From Membranipora membranacea (lineage: Eukaryota; Bryozoa; Gymnolaemata; Cheilostomatida; Membraniporidae), in assembly GCA_914767715.1 (NCBI GenBank), contig OU612073.1:16740001-16804000 (forward strand): 64,000 nucleotides of DNA, in the 5' to 3' direction. How positions within the stretch are numbered: the first letter of the stretch is position 1; every line of letters starts with the position of its first letter. Shown piece after piece: positions 1-14,300 of this stretch. The notes under the pieces are model-generated. The model saw only the letters and a list, made by a program, of their open reading frames with translations. It made no database searches and had not been told where the DNA came from. The translations under genes and the position numbers were made by a program.

Positions 1-37
1 AAAAGAATTGATACCTCATAAGACTCATAAGACCTAC

Positions 38-3000
38 CTGTTTATTAAAGATTTACAGCACAGTTCAAATGTGTAATTCTTTGCTTTTGGAGGACTGAAA
101 ATAACGTCAAGGTCAATAGTTTCCTGGGGTAGAAGAATACCGAATCCATCATTTGGCTGTATGTCCACATACTATAAAATAGAGCATGTGTTATTCTATT
201 TTTTAATATCTCATGATTGTCCTAGTCACATCTTATATAATGCCCCATACACCTGGGTCCTTAGTTACTCTGTTTTGCCCACCAATGGATAGTATAGAAA
301 ACAATGAGGTTGGTAAAAAATAGCTAAAACATGCTCATTTATTTTACGATGACAAAAGATTGTTAGATATAGGTGTGAACTGAACTTATATACATGGCTG
401 TCAACACGCCATTTAATGTCAATACGTGATGTAGATACAATGCCAGCTCATAGGTACTACAGCACCTTAGGAGATTGCGCTACATCATAAACCCAAACTA
501 AGTATTGACAAGAAATGACATGCTACTGGAATGGAATACTATTCATAAAATTATATATGTTTGAAGATGAGATTGTTATCAGTGATTCATTGATACAGGT
601 AGGTGTACCAGAGTGAGAGAACAACTTAAATATCAGCCTTTGTCTCTCTGAACAAAAGAGGACAACTTTACCACACACCCTGATTGGACTTTTTTCTGTC
701 TGATGCAGCTGAAACAGCATGTAACACATCCATATTAATGAAAAGCCTTTTTTCCGAGTCCCAAATAAGTTTTTACTGCGAACATCTGTGCAGCACAGTA
801 GTGGTGGTGGTGATGCAGCCTTTTCTCCATAGGAGTTCAGCATTATAAAATACAAGTACAAGTCCTTCGAGTGGTCAAATTACACACCGGGGTTTTGCAA
901 ATTTCCAAATTAGATGGATGACCTTTCTTTGCAGGTCTTGCGATAAAGCGGGTAACACAAAACATAAATCCTCAATTTAATTTCAAAGTTGATATTTTAA
1001 GGCAATGGTCTAATTACCTCAGGTAGACCCATGAAGCCAAACTCCTGGGGAAGTATTGACTTATTAGTAAGCTGTATAGTGGTTCTCACTGACTCATATA
1101 TAGTACAGTGTCCGAAGTCTATCTCTGTGGTGTTAAACTGTAAATCAGAGTTCGTCACGATGGCGTGTACTACAAATGGTACTGGTCGTGTCTAGAAACA
1201 TAAAAATAATAATATAATATAATAATATAAACAATATGTGTCAATTGAATTAATTTTATTTGTGAAACAAATCATCTTTCAATTAGTTACTGGTTTTTAA
1301 TTCTAGTAAAGCATCTAAATTACCAAGCGCTGTCATCGAAAAAAACATTGGTACCTGAATAAGTTGACTAAACACGGCTATAGAACATTACCTGGTCAGC
1401 GACATGTATAATCAGGGGCACCTCCATCACTCCCGTGTTGCTATCAAAGTACTCATGGGCATCCTCAGCTAGGCTGGCTCTGGGGAGGAACTTGAGCTGT
1501 GCAGAGAATGATGACTGAGCCTGAACAAATCCAGTTTTAGGTAACAACTCCATGTGCTTCTTCAGAGGAGGTGGAACCTCAAACATTAGCTTCAGGGCAC
1601 TAGTAGCTCTGTAACATATAGCTCTCAAGTTAGAATGCACAGAACAATACTTGTTTAATCGCAGGTTACCTAGCTAATAGGCTGGCTTATAGTTTTTGTT
1701 GAGAGACAACAAATCAGATCCGGGCTATGAAGGGTTGACAACTCATAGTTTTACACAATACCTATTTTTGGCATAGTTTTACACAGTACCTGTTTTTGTC
1801 AAAGTTATACACAGTACCTGTTTTTGTCAAAGTTATACACAGTACCTGTTTTTGTCAAAGTTATACACAGTACCTGTTTTTGACGACTATAGAATCTTGA
1901 TAGAGCCTGTCTAACATACAGATCTGTAAGTCGACATTCTGTCTTGTTACGTACACAGGTACATCGATAGCCGTACCACTACTGGTAAGTGTAATCTGCA
2001 GAAAATAATGATATATATTATTCACAGAAAACAAACCTATCAGGTAGAGTGTAAACTACAGAAAAATGGTGCAATAATAAAACTATTACTATTTATTGTA
2101 AGAAATAGTTTACCATTCCATCTGAAAGTACAGCTCCTGTTACTACAAACTTCTGCAATCCAAGTATATAGTCTATGTAATATATGGAAAGTATAGGATT
2201 TCTATCTTTGATGACAAGCTCTCATGACAGAGCCACTACACTACTGGTTGTTTTGATCTATTATTGATATTACAAAAAGAAACAACGAAATTCATATTTT
2301 TACATCCTGAGAGCATATAAAGGTTATCAGACATTTATGATGACAGACAGACAGACTTACGTCTTGAGACATCTCATCCTCAAAGGCCAGTATAAACTGA
2401 GCGTCACATCTACCGGGTACAGTCGGCTTCCAGATAATCTCCAGTCTCTCCTCAGAGAAAGGTCGTATGTAGGTCGAGTTCTGATCGCTGACCATCATAC
2501 CATCTAAGTCTATATCATGATCCTCTGATAGACTTGCCCTAGAGCTGGCTGTCAAATAAAACAGCAACAACTCTGAGATATAAGTCAAACACAAGAATGA
2601 AAGGATCTTCTCATTCAGAGGTGTTCTGTAAATATTGGGTATCACAAAAGTGCCTACTCTGCTATGTATTGCAACATTCTTTCTGATGGATTCTGATCAT
2701 GAAAATTAAATGAGACTAATTGTGCGTTATCTTGCCAGTGACCAAAAGCAGACAACTACAAAACCATATAAGATATCATTATTTGAGTTGTCCCAGATAT
2801 AAACCTGATATAGCATTACAAAAACTTTCTACAAACCTGCACTATCAGGTCCATCTCTCATAGACCCGCCATATCCATCATCACCAGCTTGAGATCCTCC
2901 CTCAGACATTGCTGGAGAAAGGGGCTTACTGAACCCTCCTTCGCTAAAATCCTGATTTCCTTTAGCATTTGGGCTTTCTTTTGCACCATCTTCACTGGCT

Positions 3001-6000
3001 GGTGTCTCTTCCTGCAATACAATACAATACAATGATACATTGAATATGCTTCTATGGTTTTGACAAATACTATACCCTACCTTTTGCTGACTGGAGAACT
3101 GAGAACGGCGTTGTTGCAAGTGTTCGGACAACCATACATTGTAATGGGCTCTGGTAATCGGTTCACCCAATCTTTGATTTTATTATTAGTGAAATCTATT
3201 TCTAATCGCTAGCTTACGGTGTTTAAATTCAAATTAATTCTTTTGCCAGAGAAGTAAAACATCATTTAAAAAGTTTAGGTTTCATTCTATTTTCCAAATA
3301 GGATAATGGGAACATTCACCACTAGCCTTCTTCATACACAAGCACAGACAATCAGGTTATCTTGGGAGTAAAGTGAGGTAACAGTTACGTAATGGAAGAG
3401 GTCACCATGGGAGAGGAGTTGTTAGCACTAAAGAGAGAAGATGACATAAAACAATGCATCTCCTGTGGACAGAAGTCAGACATTCCAGATTAGTGACAAC
3501 ATGACATAACTTACACGTATGCGAGGAGTTTTTGTGAACTGATAAGAAAATAATCAATTTATTAACACAGGCCTTCAGAGTTTTTCAGTGAAATATTTCA
3601 ATACAATGCGATAGGGTCCTTCTAAAGGACGATCATTCCAAAGTGCATTTCTATTGAATCCTAAGACATTTCATTTTATAATTATACATATCATACTCCG
3701 CATGGAGTTCAACGTGGCCTCATGGGTATAATAGCTGTTCATCTTGGTATTTGATGTCAACACTTTGATAAAAATTTGAATTGTATACGCACCCTGGGTA
3801 CAAACTCGCTGGGCTGAGCTGTGATAATGTGATGGTCCTTGCCGGTGTACTTCCCGAACATAAGCCTTGTGCCAAGAGCTCCATTATTGGTGAGAGTGAT
3901 GTGGCGCCGCAGTGTCTCTCCTATCACACTTGTACCAAACTGCACCTCTGTCATGTCAACAGACAGCTGAAAAGGTAAGACAACAACATATAAAATGACA
4001 TATCTCATGAAATGGTATAACTGAAAGTTGTAATTGTTACAAACATCGAATCTGCCATATTGAGTCTATCCATAATGACCTGCGGAATATGGATGTAAAA
4101 CGAGTTACTTTCCGTAGGCACAAACTTGGGCATATGGTTTGAGTCTAGAAGTGAAGCATTCAGATATGTTCTAGCAGGCCAGTTTTACACCAATAAGCCT
4201 ACAGGTGAAACAGATCAGATGGTTTGGTTCTTTAAATATCATGAGAGGAGAATTGTTTATATATCACTGCTAATTGAAACGACATAACACTTTTTTATGA
4301 AAGCCTCAAAAAGTTTTTGAAACTAGGTCCACTTTGGTTCAACCTGACAGTTACACTATATGTGCTACACAGATGGAGGGTGCACATGGAAATTCATGAA
4401 GCTTGTAGAATAGCTCTTTATCGCTACCATGAAAACTATTATCACAACAGCAAATACTTTCATCAGACTGAAATAACGTTACGTTGTGACAAGTCCTTTG
4501 ACTTGTAGGGAGCCATCAAAACAAGCAAATAAACAAAATTGAGAGGAGGTTTTTTTTCTGGCTATATCTCAGGATGTTATGCACATCCATCCTCAAAACT
4601 TTACAATATGTAATTTGAGACATTGATAGATATAATGTAAAAGTAAGAAGCTCATTGACTAACTAGCCGAGAAGTTAAAAGTGAAAAACCACGCAGAGAA
4701 GCATGATGGTTCTACGGTAATATTCAATTGTACTGGCACCATAATTAGCAGAACAAAGCTGCCCCATATTACACTGACTGCAGAATATACTCACATCACA
4801 CTTTTTGGTTGAGCAGACAACAGGAAGTTCAAATGGCCCAGTCTGTGACAGGAAGTTGATCACCCCATCTAAGTCCTCGTTTATCATTGGCTTAAATCTG
4901 ATCATCAGCTCACAAGTCATTCCTGCTGATAGCTGTCCAGGAGGGTCAAAACTACAACAGCGGGAGGGTCAAAATTACAACAGCACAATTAAATATGACT
5001 CGTACACAAGCGAGTTTTTAGTACATATTATCTCATTCATGTTTGTATTCTAATTGCTGATAAGCTGGTGCCACCAACAAGTTCAGCAAGACATGTCAAA
5101 AATATCCCACAATGTACCTGACAGATGCATGGCATTCAATTCAGGAACACAATTGCATTGTGGGAATTTTATTGATAAACCCTCTTTTATAAATTTTATG
5201 TATTGTCATTCTCTGCAAACACTGATAGATGACTTTGAGCTTTAGATCTGTTTGGTTGATTACAAAAGAGCTGTGTCACTGAGAACGAGTGAACGTAGAG
5301 CTGTTCAGAATGCTGAGTGATCAACACATCATACAGAATCAGCAAATTCTTTAATCGTGCCCTCCAAACTTTGTGTGTAATGAGCGATGTGGAGGATAAA
5401 TAGTAGGATGATGTTACAAGCATTGAGTACATGTTTGGTTAATCAAACCATGCTTCTAATAGAGGCCGTATATTAATATAAATATGATCTCTGCTGCTAC
5501 CTTGTAGAGGGAAAGGAAGAAAGCGCCATCATCAAGTGGTTGTATAATTACCGATTCATTTTCATGAGTCAAATTAGCTAAATTATGATTCTATCTACAG
5601 TCTACTAATCTCTTGATAGTTTTCTCTATTCTAAAAGCTGAAATGAAATGATGAGACGCAGCGTGACGCTACTTGTGTTGCCTGTAGATCTGAAATTCTT
5701 ACCGTTCTGTCCTACTGTTGTAAAAACTGAAACCAAAAGTATTAGACATCAACATAATACAAACACAGCCAATAGGATAAAGGATTTGTGGATTATCAAC
5801 CATGCTATGACATATTATAAATTTATTGTTCAATGTCTCCCATTTTAAAAGAGAATAGATCCACTGTAATGATCGACTGGAAAAATAGCGAGTGAGATAT
5901 TTATTTTATGTCACTTTGTAAAATAGCCCAAATACCATAAAATATTTAAAGTGATCTGTGCATCGAGGAGTTGACTGTGGTGACATATATTACCGATGTG

Positions 6001-9000
6001 AATAATGACTGTCCTGCGCACATACCTGACTTCGATAAAATCCTTCAGATGATCAGACAATCCAATGAGCTTACAGAAGTTTATACTGTAGCTAACGTTG
6101 GTCAAAGTGACTTTCTTCTTGTAGGTTTTACCGACATCGAAGTCCTAAAATTTGTCAGTAAAAAACTACATCAGCTAGATATCAAAAGCTGGTAAACCGG
6201 ATAGAGGCCAATCATATATTTATGATCACAACAGCAGAATTCAATTAAAATCACCAATCAAATAGAGTGACCCTTAGGTTACATCCACAATTTAGATGTT
6301 AAGTTTTTGTCAGTAAATTTGATAAGTGCTTCAGAATAGACTGACCTTAAAGTGTACTACAGTAGGTTTGCTGTTGAACGATGACTTTCCCTTAAACTCT
6401 CTGCCGGCAGCGATCTGAGGCTGTACTATATTATCTCTTTGCTTGTCCAGCTTATCTCTCATGATATCCTGCTCCATTTTGCTGACCTTTTGACCTTTGA
6501 TCACATCCACTACGACCTCCTTCGGTACAACATACCTCTCAAACTTATTCCACATTCCCTCAAACTCTGGACGCGCCATTGTTGAGCTGTCAACTATAAT
6601 CAAAGTTTGATGAAATAAAGTAAAAGTGCGGAAACAATATTGTTTTTACGGGTGTAAAACACACTATTTAGAATTAAAGCTACAGTATCTGACTTATCTA
6701 TACATGTAAACTTAAAAGCTCTAATTCGGTCCTCGTAAACATGATTCTTCACAGGAAAATAATATACACACAAACAGACATGACTTAACCTAACAACCTA
6801 CGTCAAAATTGTGACTACATAAAAACTACTACCAAAAAGGAATCTGCATACAGCAAGTCTCCACTGTGAAATTTAAAGTCCCATGATCATTTTCTTCCTG
6901 CAGCAGGTTAAGGGAGCAGGTTCTGTGATTACATACCAGGGTTCCTGGACTTGGCTTGCTCTGACTGAGGTAGAGTATTAGATAGTTTAGAGACTATAGC
7001 TTCATCCTCACTACTATCTCGTCTCGTTAGTTCTCTCGCTCCCTCCCCACCGACTGGTACTCTTGCCATAGCCTGAGCATCTAGCTTTGGTAACGTATCC
7101 AACTTTGAGACGTAGTCTTCATACTCTGTACTGGCAGATATATCATGCTGTAGGGTTCTCAGTTTTTTCTTCCTGTGTGGTTTGACTCTCTATGTATATA
7201 AAAAAGATATATATAACAAAACCCTGATGATGGACCAGCCTACAAGTCACTCCTGGTGTTATGCAGACCATGGTTGTAAGTACCACATAGCTGGTAATTA
7301 ATTTTTTCAAGTATTAGCATATGCTTCATTTTTGTTCAATTTATACAAGGGCACATCAAAAGATTACAGCAATGAACTACCTCAGAGGTAGTTCATTGAT
7401 TACAGCTTACCCTTAATGATTGAAACAAAAATGATGCACCCACAATATCCTTTGTACAACCAGCTTATGCTTATGATCGCTTCGGTCTTCCCGTGATAGA
7501 AAGTAAGTTGTCAACAATCCTAGCAGATTAAAAGATTAACTCCGCCCACTTACCTGAGACTCCTCCCATTGTTTTTCCTGCCACAGATGAGGATACATCT
7601 GCTTTCTTCTCTTAAACTGTTCGTCCTCAGTAAGAAGTCTGGCAGCCATTTGAACTTCTGCCTCTCTCTGCTTTATCTCATGTTCTCTAAAATATGAAAG
7701 TTCGACAAAATAGAGTTTATCTCAAATACTGTCAATGAAAGTACCATAAAATCAACAAAAAGATACTACCATTACAAGTAATAGAATAAGTCTAGAGAAA
7801 AAGGTATTTTCAAATTATCTACAATAATTTCGATATACTATAGTCTGGCGTCAGTTACCCAAAAAGGACAGGGATAGGTGAGGATACTAACCAAAGAAAA
7901 GTCATTATGGTATGATGACCGTAATTATGACTTATTATTATAGACTAATGGTACGATCATTAGTAGGAAAGTGACATAATTGCGCTTTTTGGAGATTTTG
8001 CAGTCACAATTCACCGCAAATTATATAAGGGTACTGGTTCAAGTCCCATTGTAGTATGCTTGGTGATAACTACAGCAGAGTGGCGCAGTGGAAGCGTGCT
8101 GGGCCCATAACCCAGAGGTCGGTGGATCGAAACCACTCTCTGCTAGGTATTTTGTGCCAACAATGAATCATATACACTGTCACAACCCTCATACACCATA
8201 TTTTGTCAGTCAAAGTAAATGTGATGCTGATTCAGTGCTGACATAAACATTAAGGGGTAACTCACATTTTAGCCTTCTCCATTTGTTCGATTCTCTTTTT
8301 GACGAGTAGGGCAGTCTCAGCGTCTCCTCCTTGTTTAGTCACCTGATCCATGTAGACTTTGTCAGCCTGTCGAGCCTCACGCTCTATATCCTTATTACGA
8401 GCTCTCAGTGCGTTGATGTTCTCCTATTTGAACAACAAGAACATAATTTGATGGAATTTTTTATGGATATATTGAGGATATCGTCACTTTAATTGAATAT
8501 GCTCGAAACAAACAGATTTTTTTTCCAACTCTCACAAAACCAATCTTAAAAAAGACATGCAGTCGTACAACATTGATTAAATAAGAAAGATTGGCAAAAC
8601 AACGAGATTGCACGATCCAATTTTCGAAGGTGATAAGCTCATGTTATGCCAGATAAGAGAACATACCCTGTTTGTTGTGATATTTTTCTTCAGTGACAAA
8701 ACTGCAGATATTCTTCTGTTTAAATCAGCACTGTTCCTCTCATTTTCGTTATCTCTCTGATCTCGCACTCTACATTACAATAAAATAACAAAGATAAATG
8801 GTGCTTCAAACCAAAGAGAGAAGAAAATTTCATCCGTTAAATTTATCAGTAAACTTCCATCATGATCAATGGATTAATTTCACGTATGATCAAAATCAGA
8901 AGCATACGGTTCAAGCTAGCTGACTATGGATGTAAGTAGAGCCAAAAGAAATCATGCGGATTTGCTTGTTTTAGACATTTTATATTAACTTATTTTATTC

Positions 9001-10969
9001 ACAGCTTACTTACTCCTGCATGGTCTGTTTGAGGAATTTACTGGTTTCTTCTTTGGCCTTCATAGCTTCAGCAAAGGCTTGCTTCTCTCTTCTATCCATG
9101 TCTCTAACAGCCTCTTCTGCCTCAAACTGATATCTCCTCTGTGACTTGTAGGTACCTTCGTGTAAAGGAATCAAAAGTATAATTAGCATAACGTAATATC
9201 TGACAACTACACAAAATACAGAGGTAATCAGAACAAGCTTTGGGTTCTCCAAACACTGTCACCGTCATAAATTCTCAGCGTATAAGAAAACAAGGATATT
9301 TAACCTTCAACATAAGCGTCTTCTTTTTTCTTCTTTATTTCATAGTCGTCTAACTTTTGATCCTGAAGAGCTGAATGTTGTCTGATGAGATCATCTTCAG
9401 CCAGTGTGTATGTTCCTTTCTCAAGTTCAATTTTGGACAAATCATATCTACAGATCAAAGGAGAGGAAAACTCTTGATTTAATATTATGTTCTTGGACAG
9501 AAATACATAAAGATTCTGATGGTCTGATTTGTAATGTAATCATCACCAATATTTTGGACGTCCTAAGTTCGATGATGTTTGTTGAAGTTTATGGTGATCA
9601 GTATACTTACTCAGCTTCAGCTAGCCTGGCTTTGATGGCTTCTTCTATTCCTCTTTCCATCTCAAGCTCCAGCACTGCTCTGTCATGTTGAGCACGAAGT
9701 CTGTCACCATTTGGCCTAGCGATCAGAGACGGGACATGTGTAAGTATATGCAGACGTAGACTAATGTTGTATTGCAGCAGGTCAAATACAGTTGACTTAG
9801 TAAAGATGACTGTGAGCCTTACTGCATTTTGTTTGATGAATTGTTAATGGTCATAAATTCAATAGTAATACTAATTTGGTTATACACCTTATACACCTTA
9901 TGAACAAAGGGAAATACAATGGGACCCTCTTATATGAGTCCGTGTTTTGCAGAAAAAGTGTGTCTTTCAATTAAAAACAGCCAAAATTGCTATCTGTACC
10001 ACTACCTGCGTGGGTTTCGCTCAAAAGTTGCTCACTCATTGATGGAACTAAATTCATTTTCAGCAAGGAGTCTCCTCGTTCTCAGCAAGCAGGTTGGGAA
10101 CCAACTTGGTACATTGAAAGAACAAGTGAGCGACAACTTCGAGCGAGGGTATAAGAATGACTTGCTTCAAAAAGCATCACTCATTGTAATTGTAAGACTC
10201 CCAGACTGTTCAAGATTGCCACTAGGAGTTTCCCGTTAGTCCAACATTGCCAGCGCGATATCTTTAGGACGGCATATCATTGTACTTACACATCATCCCT
10301 TGAGTCTGCATCATCAACAAGTCTGTAGAGCCGATCTCTCTCCTTCTCCAGCTCTGATATCCTCTCCTGACATCTGACCAGCTCATCTCTGGTCTTGTTG
10401 GCTAGCGTCTCCTTTTCATGTAGTTCTTCATTCACAGAGTCTATGTACTTTTTCATGTAAATGTAATGCAATTGTTCTTTCTGATTGATTCTCTGTTTCT
10501 CCGGGATGTCATTGATTGCACTATAAAATTCAATCAGATCACATGAGCCTTTAAATAAGGATAGAGCAGTGCAATCCTCAAGTCCAGTGTGTGTAAAAAA
10601 ATCATCATTATTGATGATATTACTCCTCTAACTGCCTCTATATGGATCACAAACAAGTATGTTTATACTTTGTTACATATATATGTTAGATAAAATCCAA
10701 GACACCAAAAGTACTGCATTAATACAACATACCATAGGACTATGGCATTGGCACTCCCTTACTTTGGGCTTTGTGTGGATGAGGTCAAGTCAAGAAATGC
10801 AGTAGTCCTATGCAACATACCTTGTTTCTGGTTCCAAACATACTCTGCAGTCATCTTCACAAATTTCTGAGTCTTCACTGTCTTCCAATGAAATTCCATC
10901 TGCATCATCATCTTTTATATAATATTCTGCATCATCAAAGTCATTGAACATCATCTCTTCGCCCTCCAT
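38..10969 (-). CDS. CFAP74: CFAP74, cilia and flagella associated protein 74 (5' twenty exons, gene runs off left edge)
   Basis: CFAP74 is an axonemal protein of motile cilia linked to the central apparatus. Exons read in frame on the minus strand: 10969-10821, 10520-10290, 9715-9611, 9447-9305, 9155-9014, 8769-8667, 8423-8266, 7686-7554, 7189-6937, 6593-6346, 6144-6026, 4951-4795, 3966-3793, 3011-2837, 2548-2361, 2152-2114, 1995-1874, 1608-1392, 1191-1018, 171-38. All joins are GT-AG and keep frame, giving about 1,054 residues. The first half is acidic and then charged coiled coil. The second half carries ASH/MSP-like beta modules with family blocks such as FKPMINEDL, CSTKKCDLS, ICMLDRLYQDS, LLPKTGFVQAQSS and QPNDGFG, in the order recalled for human CFAP74. 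The start ATG at 10969 opens an acidic N-terminus (MEGEEMMFNDFDD). The C-terminal third lies outside the window. The join from 3793 to 3011 is the least certain, and small exons between them could be missed. Confidence 0.95.
1747..1886. repeat. 28-bp tandem repeat spanning a CFAP74 splice donor
   Basis: Five consecutive 28-bp units start at 1747, 1775, 1803, 1831 and 1859. The outermost left unit is the most diverged. The rightmost unit contains the end of the CFAP74 exon at 1874 and its GT donor. The others therefore carry copies of the same exon end and donor inside the intron. Confidence 0.9.
8074..8145 (+). tRNA. initiator tRNA-Met (CAT)
   Basis: This is a 72-nt tRNA with a perfect 7-bp acceptor stem (AGCAGAG with CTCTGCT) and discriminator A. 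The D-arm is GTGGCGCAGTGGAAGCG. The anticodon arm CTGGGCCCATAACCCAG has the GGG/CCC stem pairs typical of initiators. The T-loop GATCGAAA has A in place of the usual T54. It closely matches the vertebrate initiator as recalled. TTTT at 8150-8153 can end Pol III transcription. It lies in an intron of CFAP74 on the opposite strand. Confidence 0.96.
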
Positions 10970-11321
10970 TTTGTATACCAGATTTAGGGCAATAAGAGAG
11001 GAATACTTAAATCTCTTCTGCAGTATTCAATCAATACAGCTCATTTTTCTCATTCCTTGCTGTAAGCTGCCATCATAGTCATGACAACGGATCTCTAACA
11101 ATCTCATTTAAATGCATATCCGGTATACCCCCGACAACTCTATGAAATCAGGCTATTAAGTTAACCGAAACTTTGGGCTACACATTTGCCAACAAGAAAA
11201 ATTATCACATGAATACAGACTCTACAGAGTGCTGTCAGTAGTCTAATCTTTGTACTGCTGCTTATTCCTATCTTTTGTATTTGACAATCCATCTTGGAAG
11301 CTGAGCTTGACTGGAGGAAAC
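10970..11321. promoter_or_regulatory. divergent CFAP74 / UFSP2 intergenic region
   Basis: The two start codons lie 352 bp apart in opposite directions, so this stretch must hold both 5' UTRs and probably a shared bidirectional promoter. I see no clear TATA box and no open frame. Confidence 0.5.
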
Positions 11322-14300
11322 ATGGAGTACATGCTGGATAAAACCGTTGGGCTAGTAGGTACTTCTAGATGTAAATACTAATAATACCAAGTCCAAAGAA
11401 AAGACTCATAGTCAAAGAATAGGTACTCTTCTAGTCTACTGTTATTGTACTAGGATCATGGTGTTACCTCTTGCTAGGAGTGTCAGGGGACTCTTGATCA
11501 TATAATCTATGATACTATCATGTGTCGCTGTTAGTCGCTAGTGTAAGTGTAAGTAGAGGGAGGGAGTTTGGAGCTGGTGTAAGTAACTTGTTTTACATTT
11601 GATGTTATGTTTTTGTCCTGTATTTGTGTACATTGTCATGTGACAATGAAGATTACTGTTCAATTGTTTAGTTAGGCATGTGGAATTCTTCACTGAGTAT
11701 ATTGTGGTATTGGCCCAACAGTTCCAAGGTTAGAGCACTCCACAATCGAATATAGGATCCTGAGTTACAAACAAACAGTATGAGTATGCTCAGTTGCTGA
11801 AGTCAATGGCTGACAAAAAAGCTTAGGCAGTAGCAGTGTCAACAAGTTTTCTGGGATAAGGCACAATGATATACCTAGGCAATCATCACCATCACTGTTA
11901 ACTGCCAGAATAGTTTTTATCAGAAAATCAGCAAACTTAGCGAAGAAACTGCAAGCAGCTGCAGTGGATTTGTTTACGGCTCTAAGTATGAGAAGAAGTT
12001 ATATGTGACAGCTGCTAGCTTCATACCAGATGGACTGAAGAGTGGTACATTTATAGAACACTTCCTGAAGAACAGGTGTATCTACCCGACTGGTAAGTTC
12101 TAATATCAAGGGTTGTCAAATCTAAGATCTCATTAAAACCAACCTCCACAATTGAGGATAATACAAGTCCTACCAAGGGACCCGATCTGTCTAATTCTGC
12201 TGTCCTTCGGTTAGTGACGTACGCTGAAAACCATCCATCTGTCTTGTGTACCAAAAATGTCATCATAATAGTCTCTTGTTTAATTTGAGAAAATTATGCT
12301 TGCTTAGATTCACTATTTATTTGTATATTTCAGGTGTTGACCCTGTTGGAGTATTTTTATGTAACTGCAGTATCAATGAGTTAACTAATATCATACCTAT
12401 GAGCACGTTATCTAAGGTAAGTAAGCTGACCTCATATGGTAGGAGAGGATAGATGCGTACTTTGAAGTTGTTAATCATCTTTCCTTTTTTGTCAACACTG
12501 ATTGATGTGTTGACGCCAAAGCCGAACCCTGCTTATTATTTGTCTCACCCATAGAAAGACCTATTTGACCCTCTAGCTTTCACACCAGTTAGAGTCTTGG
12601 CACTCATGGATTGCATATTACGCTTTCAGTATAACTTGGACTGTCTTAACATGGAAGAATGATTTTTAAAATGCCATAATTACGATGAAATACATTCCGC
12701 AGTGTTGATGAAATCGTATGTGATGAAGGTCTGCACTCCAATCTGTTATCCGACTTGTTATTCTTATCCACTTTTTCACACAGTTGCCTGAGGAGCTGGT
12801 CTGTGTCTATGTAGATAAAGACACTAAATTAGTGAGCACATATCTGTATAATAGATTGAGTAAAGATACTAACAAAGTTGAATATACAGAACTAGATAAG
12901 AATCCATACTCAGACCATTCACTGCTGCGACTAGCTACCACCATCCAGATCTCCTACAAATTCTCGACCAAGAAAGGTTAGTGGGCCATTGTAAGGTGCT
13001 TGTGAAAAGTTGTCACCATCGATGAAGTGCGCTCAGTAATAATATATCTTTATATAAGATATAGGGGTTGTCTGCTTAACATCAAAGAGGAGACAACTAC
13101 AGTAATAAACCCCTTTATAAGATATAGGGGTTGTCTGCTTAACATCAAAGAGGAGACAACTACAGGAAGTAAAAGAAAATTCCAAAAAAATTTAAATGGA
13201 TGATTAGCAGTGTTTAGTTCTTACTTTCTGTTGGCATTAACTTTCATCATGTCTTATTTCTGTTTTAGCTGAGTTACAGCAGAATTGTATGAACGCCATA
13301 CAGTCGATGACTAAGTCTCTAGCGCTGGGAGATGTGTACTACAGGCTGACGGATGGTGATGGAATATTCTCAGCTGACGGAGTTATAGGAGCTGACTCTT
13401 CCAATACTATAGAGATGATCAATAAACAAATAGAGAAGAAAAAAAGTGAGGATGAACTACCTGGCAGACGTAAAAAGTCTAAAGATTCAGATGCTGAGCA
13501 GGTTAGTTTATCCCAACTCGATACTTACAGATCCCTTGACATCACTGTGATTGGCAACAAATGATCAAAGATGGCAGATTTACTATGGAGTTGTCACACA
13601 CTTATAGTCATCAAAGTTCAGGACACCGGGTCTTCATATACGTGAATTTTAAATCTATATTCATTGGGATTGTTTGAATTTCAGAAGGTGATATACGTTG
13701 AAATGCTGAAGAAGTTGACAGTGGAAGAGAAAGCGAATGAGACACCATTTTCACCAGTCATACAATGTGATAAAGGTGTGATAGTATTAACCATTGTTTT
13801 GATTTTAACTATGTTTTTCGAGACCGACAGAAGAAATCATTCTGAAACTCTTGCTGTGTATATCTTCTTAACCTCTATCAAAATTTTGTGCTAACTTATA
13901 TTTGATTTCATACTGAAGGCTTGCATTTTGTTGCTTGCACTTTGTCACAATTGTATCAAGAATAAAAATGTCATATTTTATTATTAGACGAGGAGATGGT
14001 GGTTACAGTCAATGTTCCGATAGACAGCGTGACATTAGTACATAATACTCAAACTCTCGATCAGCTCACTGGGCTCTTATATAGATCTGTACTTAGACAT
14101 CTTCAGTTAGCTCAAGATTGTCTCACTAACTGTGAGGTATGTATATAGTATACATTCCACTCCGCTTAATTCAAACATTTTGGACCACAATGTTTTCTCT
14201 TGATTAAGCAGAATTTAAGCAACACTGAATTTGGACGAAAATAACAATACTTGCTGTCTGAGTCACAAGGAAAGGCATGCACATGGTAACTTCAACATCA

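Noticed and set aside
3084-3167. Possible extra CFAP74 exon upstream of the Ser/Gly-rich exon
   Set aside because: Its ending phase does not fit the next exon, and no family match was recognised. It cannot be fully excluded.
4036-4161. Possible extra CFAP74 exon
   Set aside because: It has splice-like ends, but the neighbouring exons join directly in frame (CSTKKCD to LSVDMTEV) as in the known protein order.
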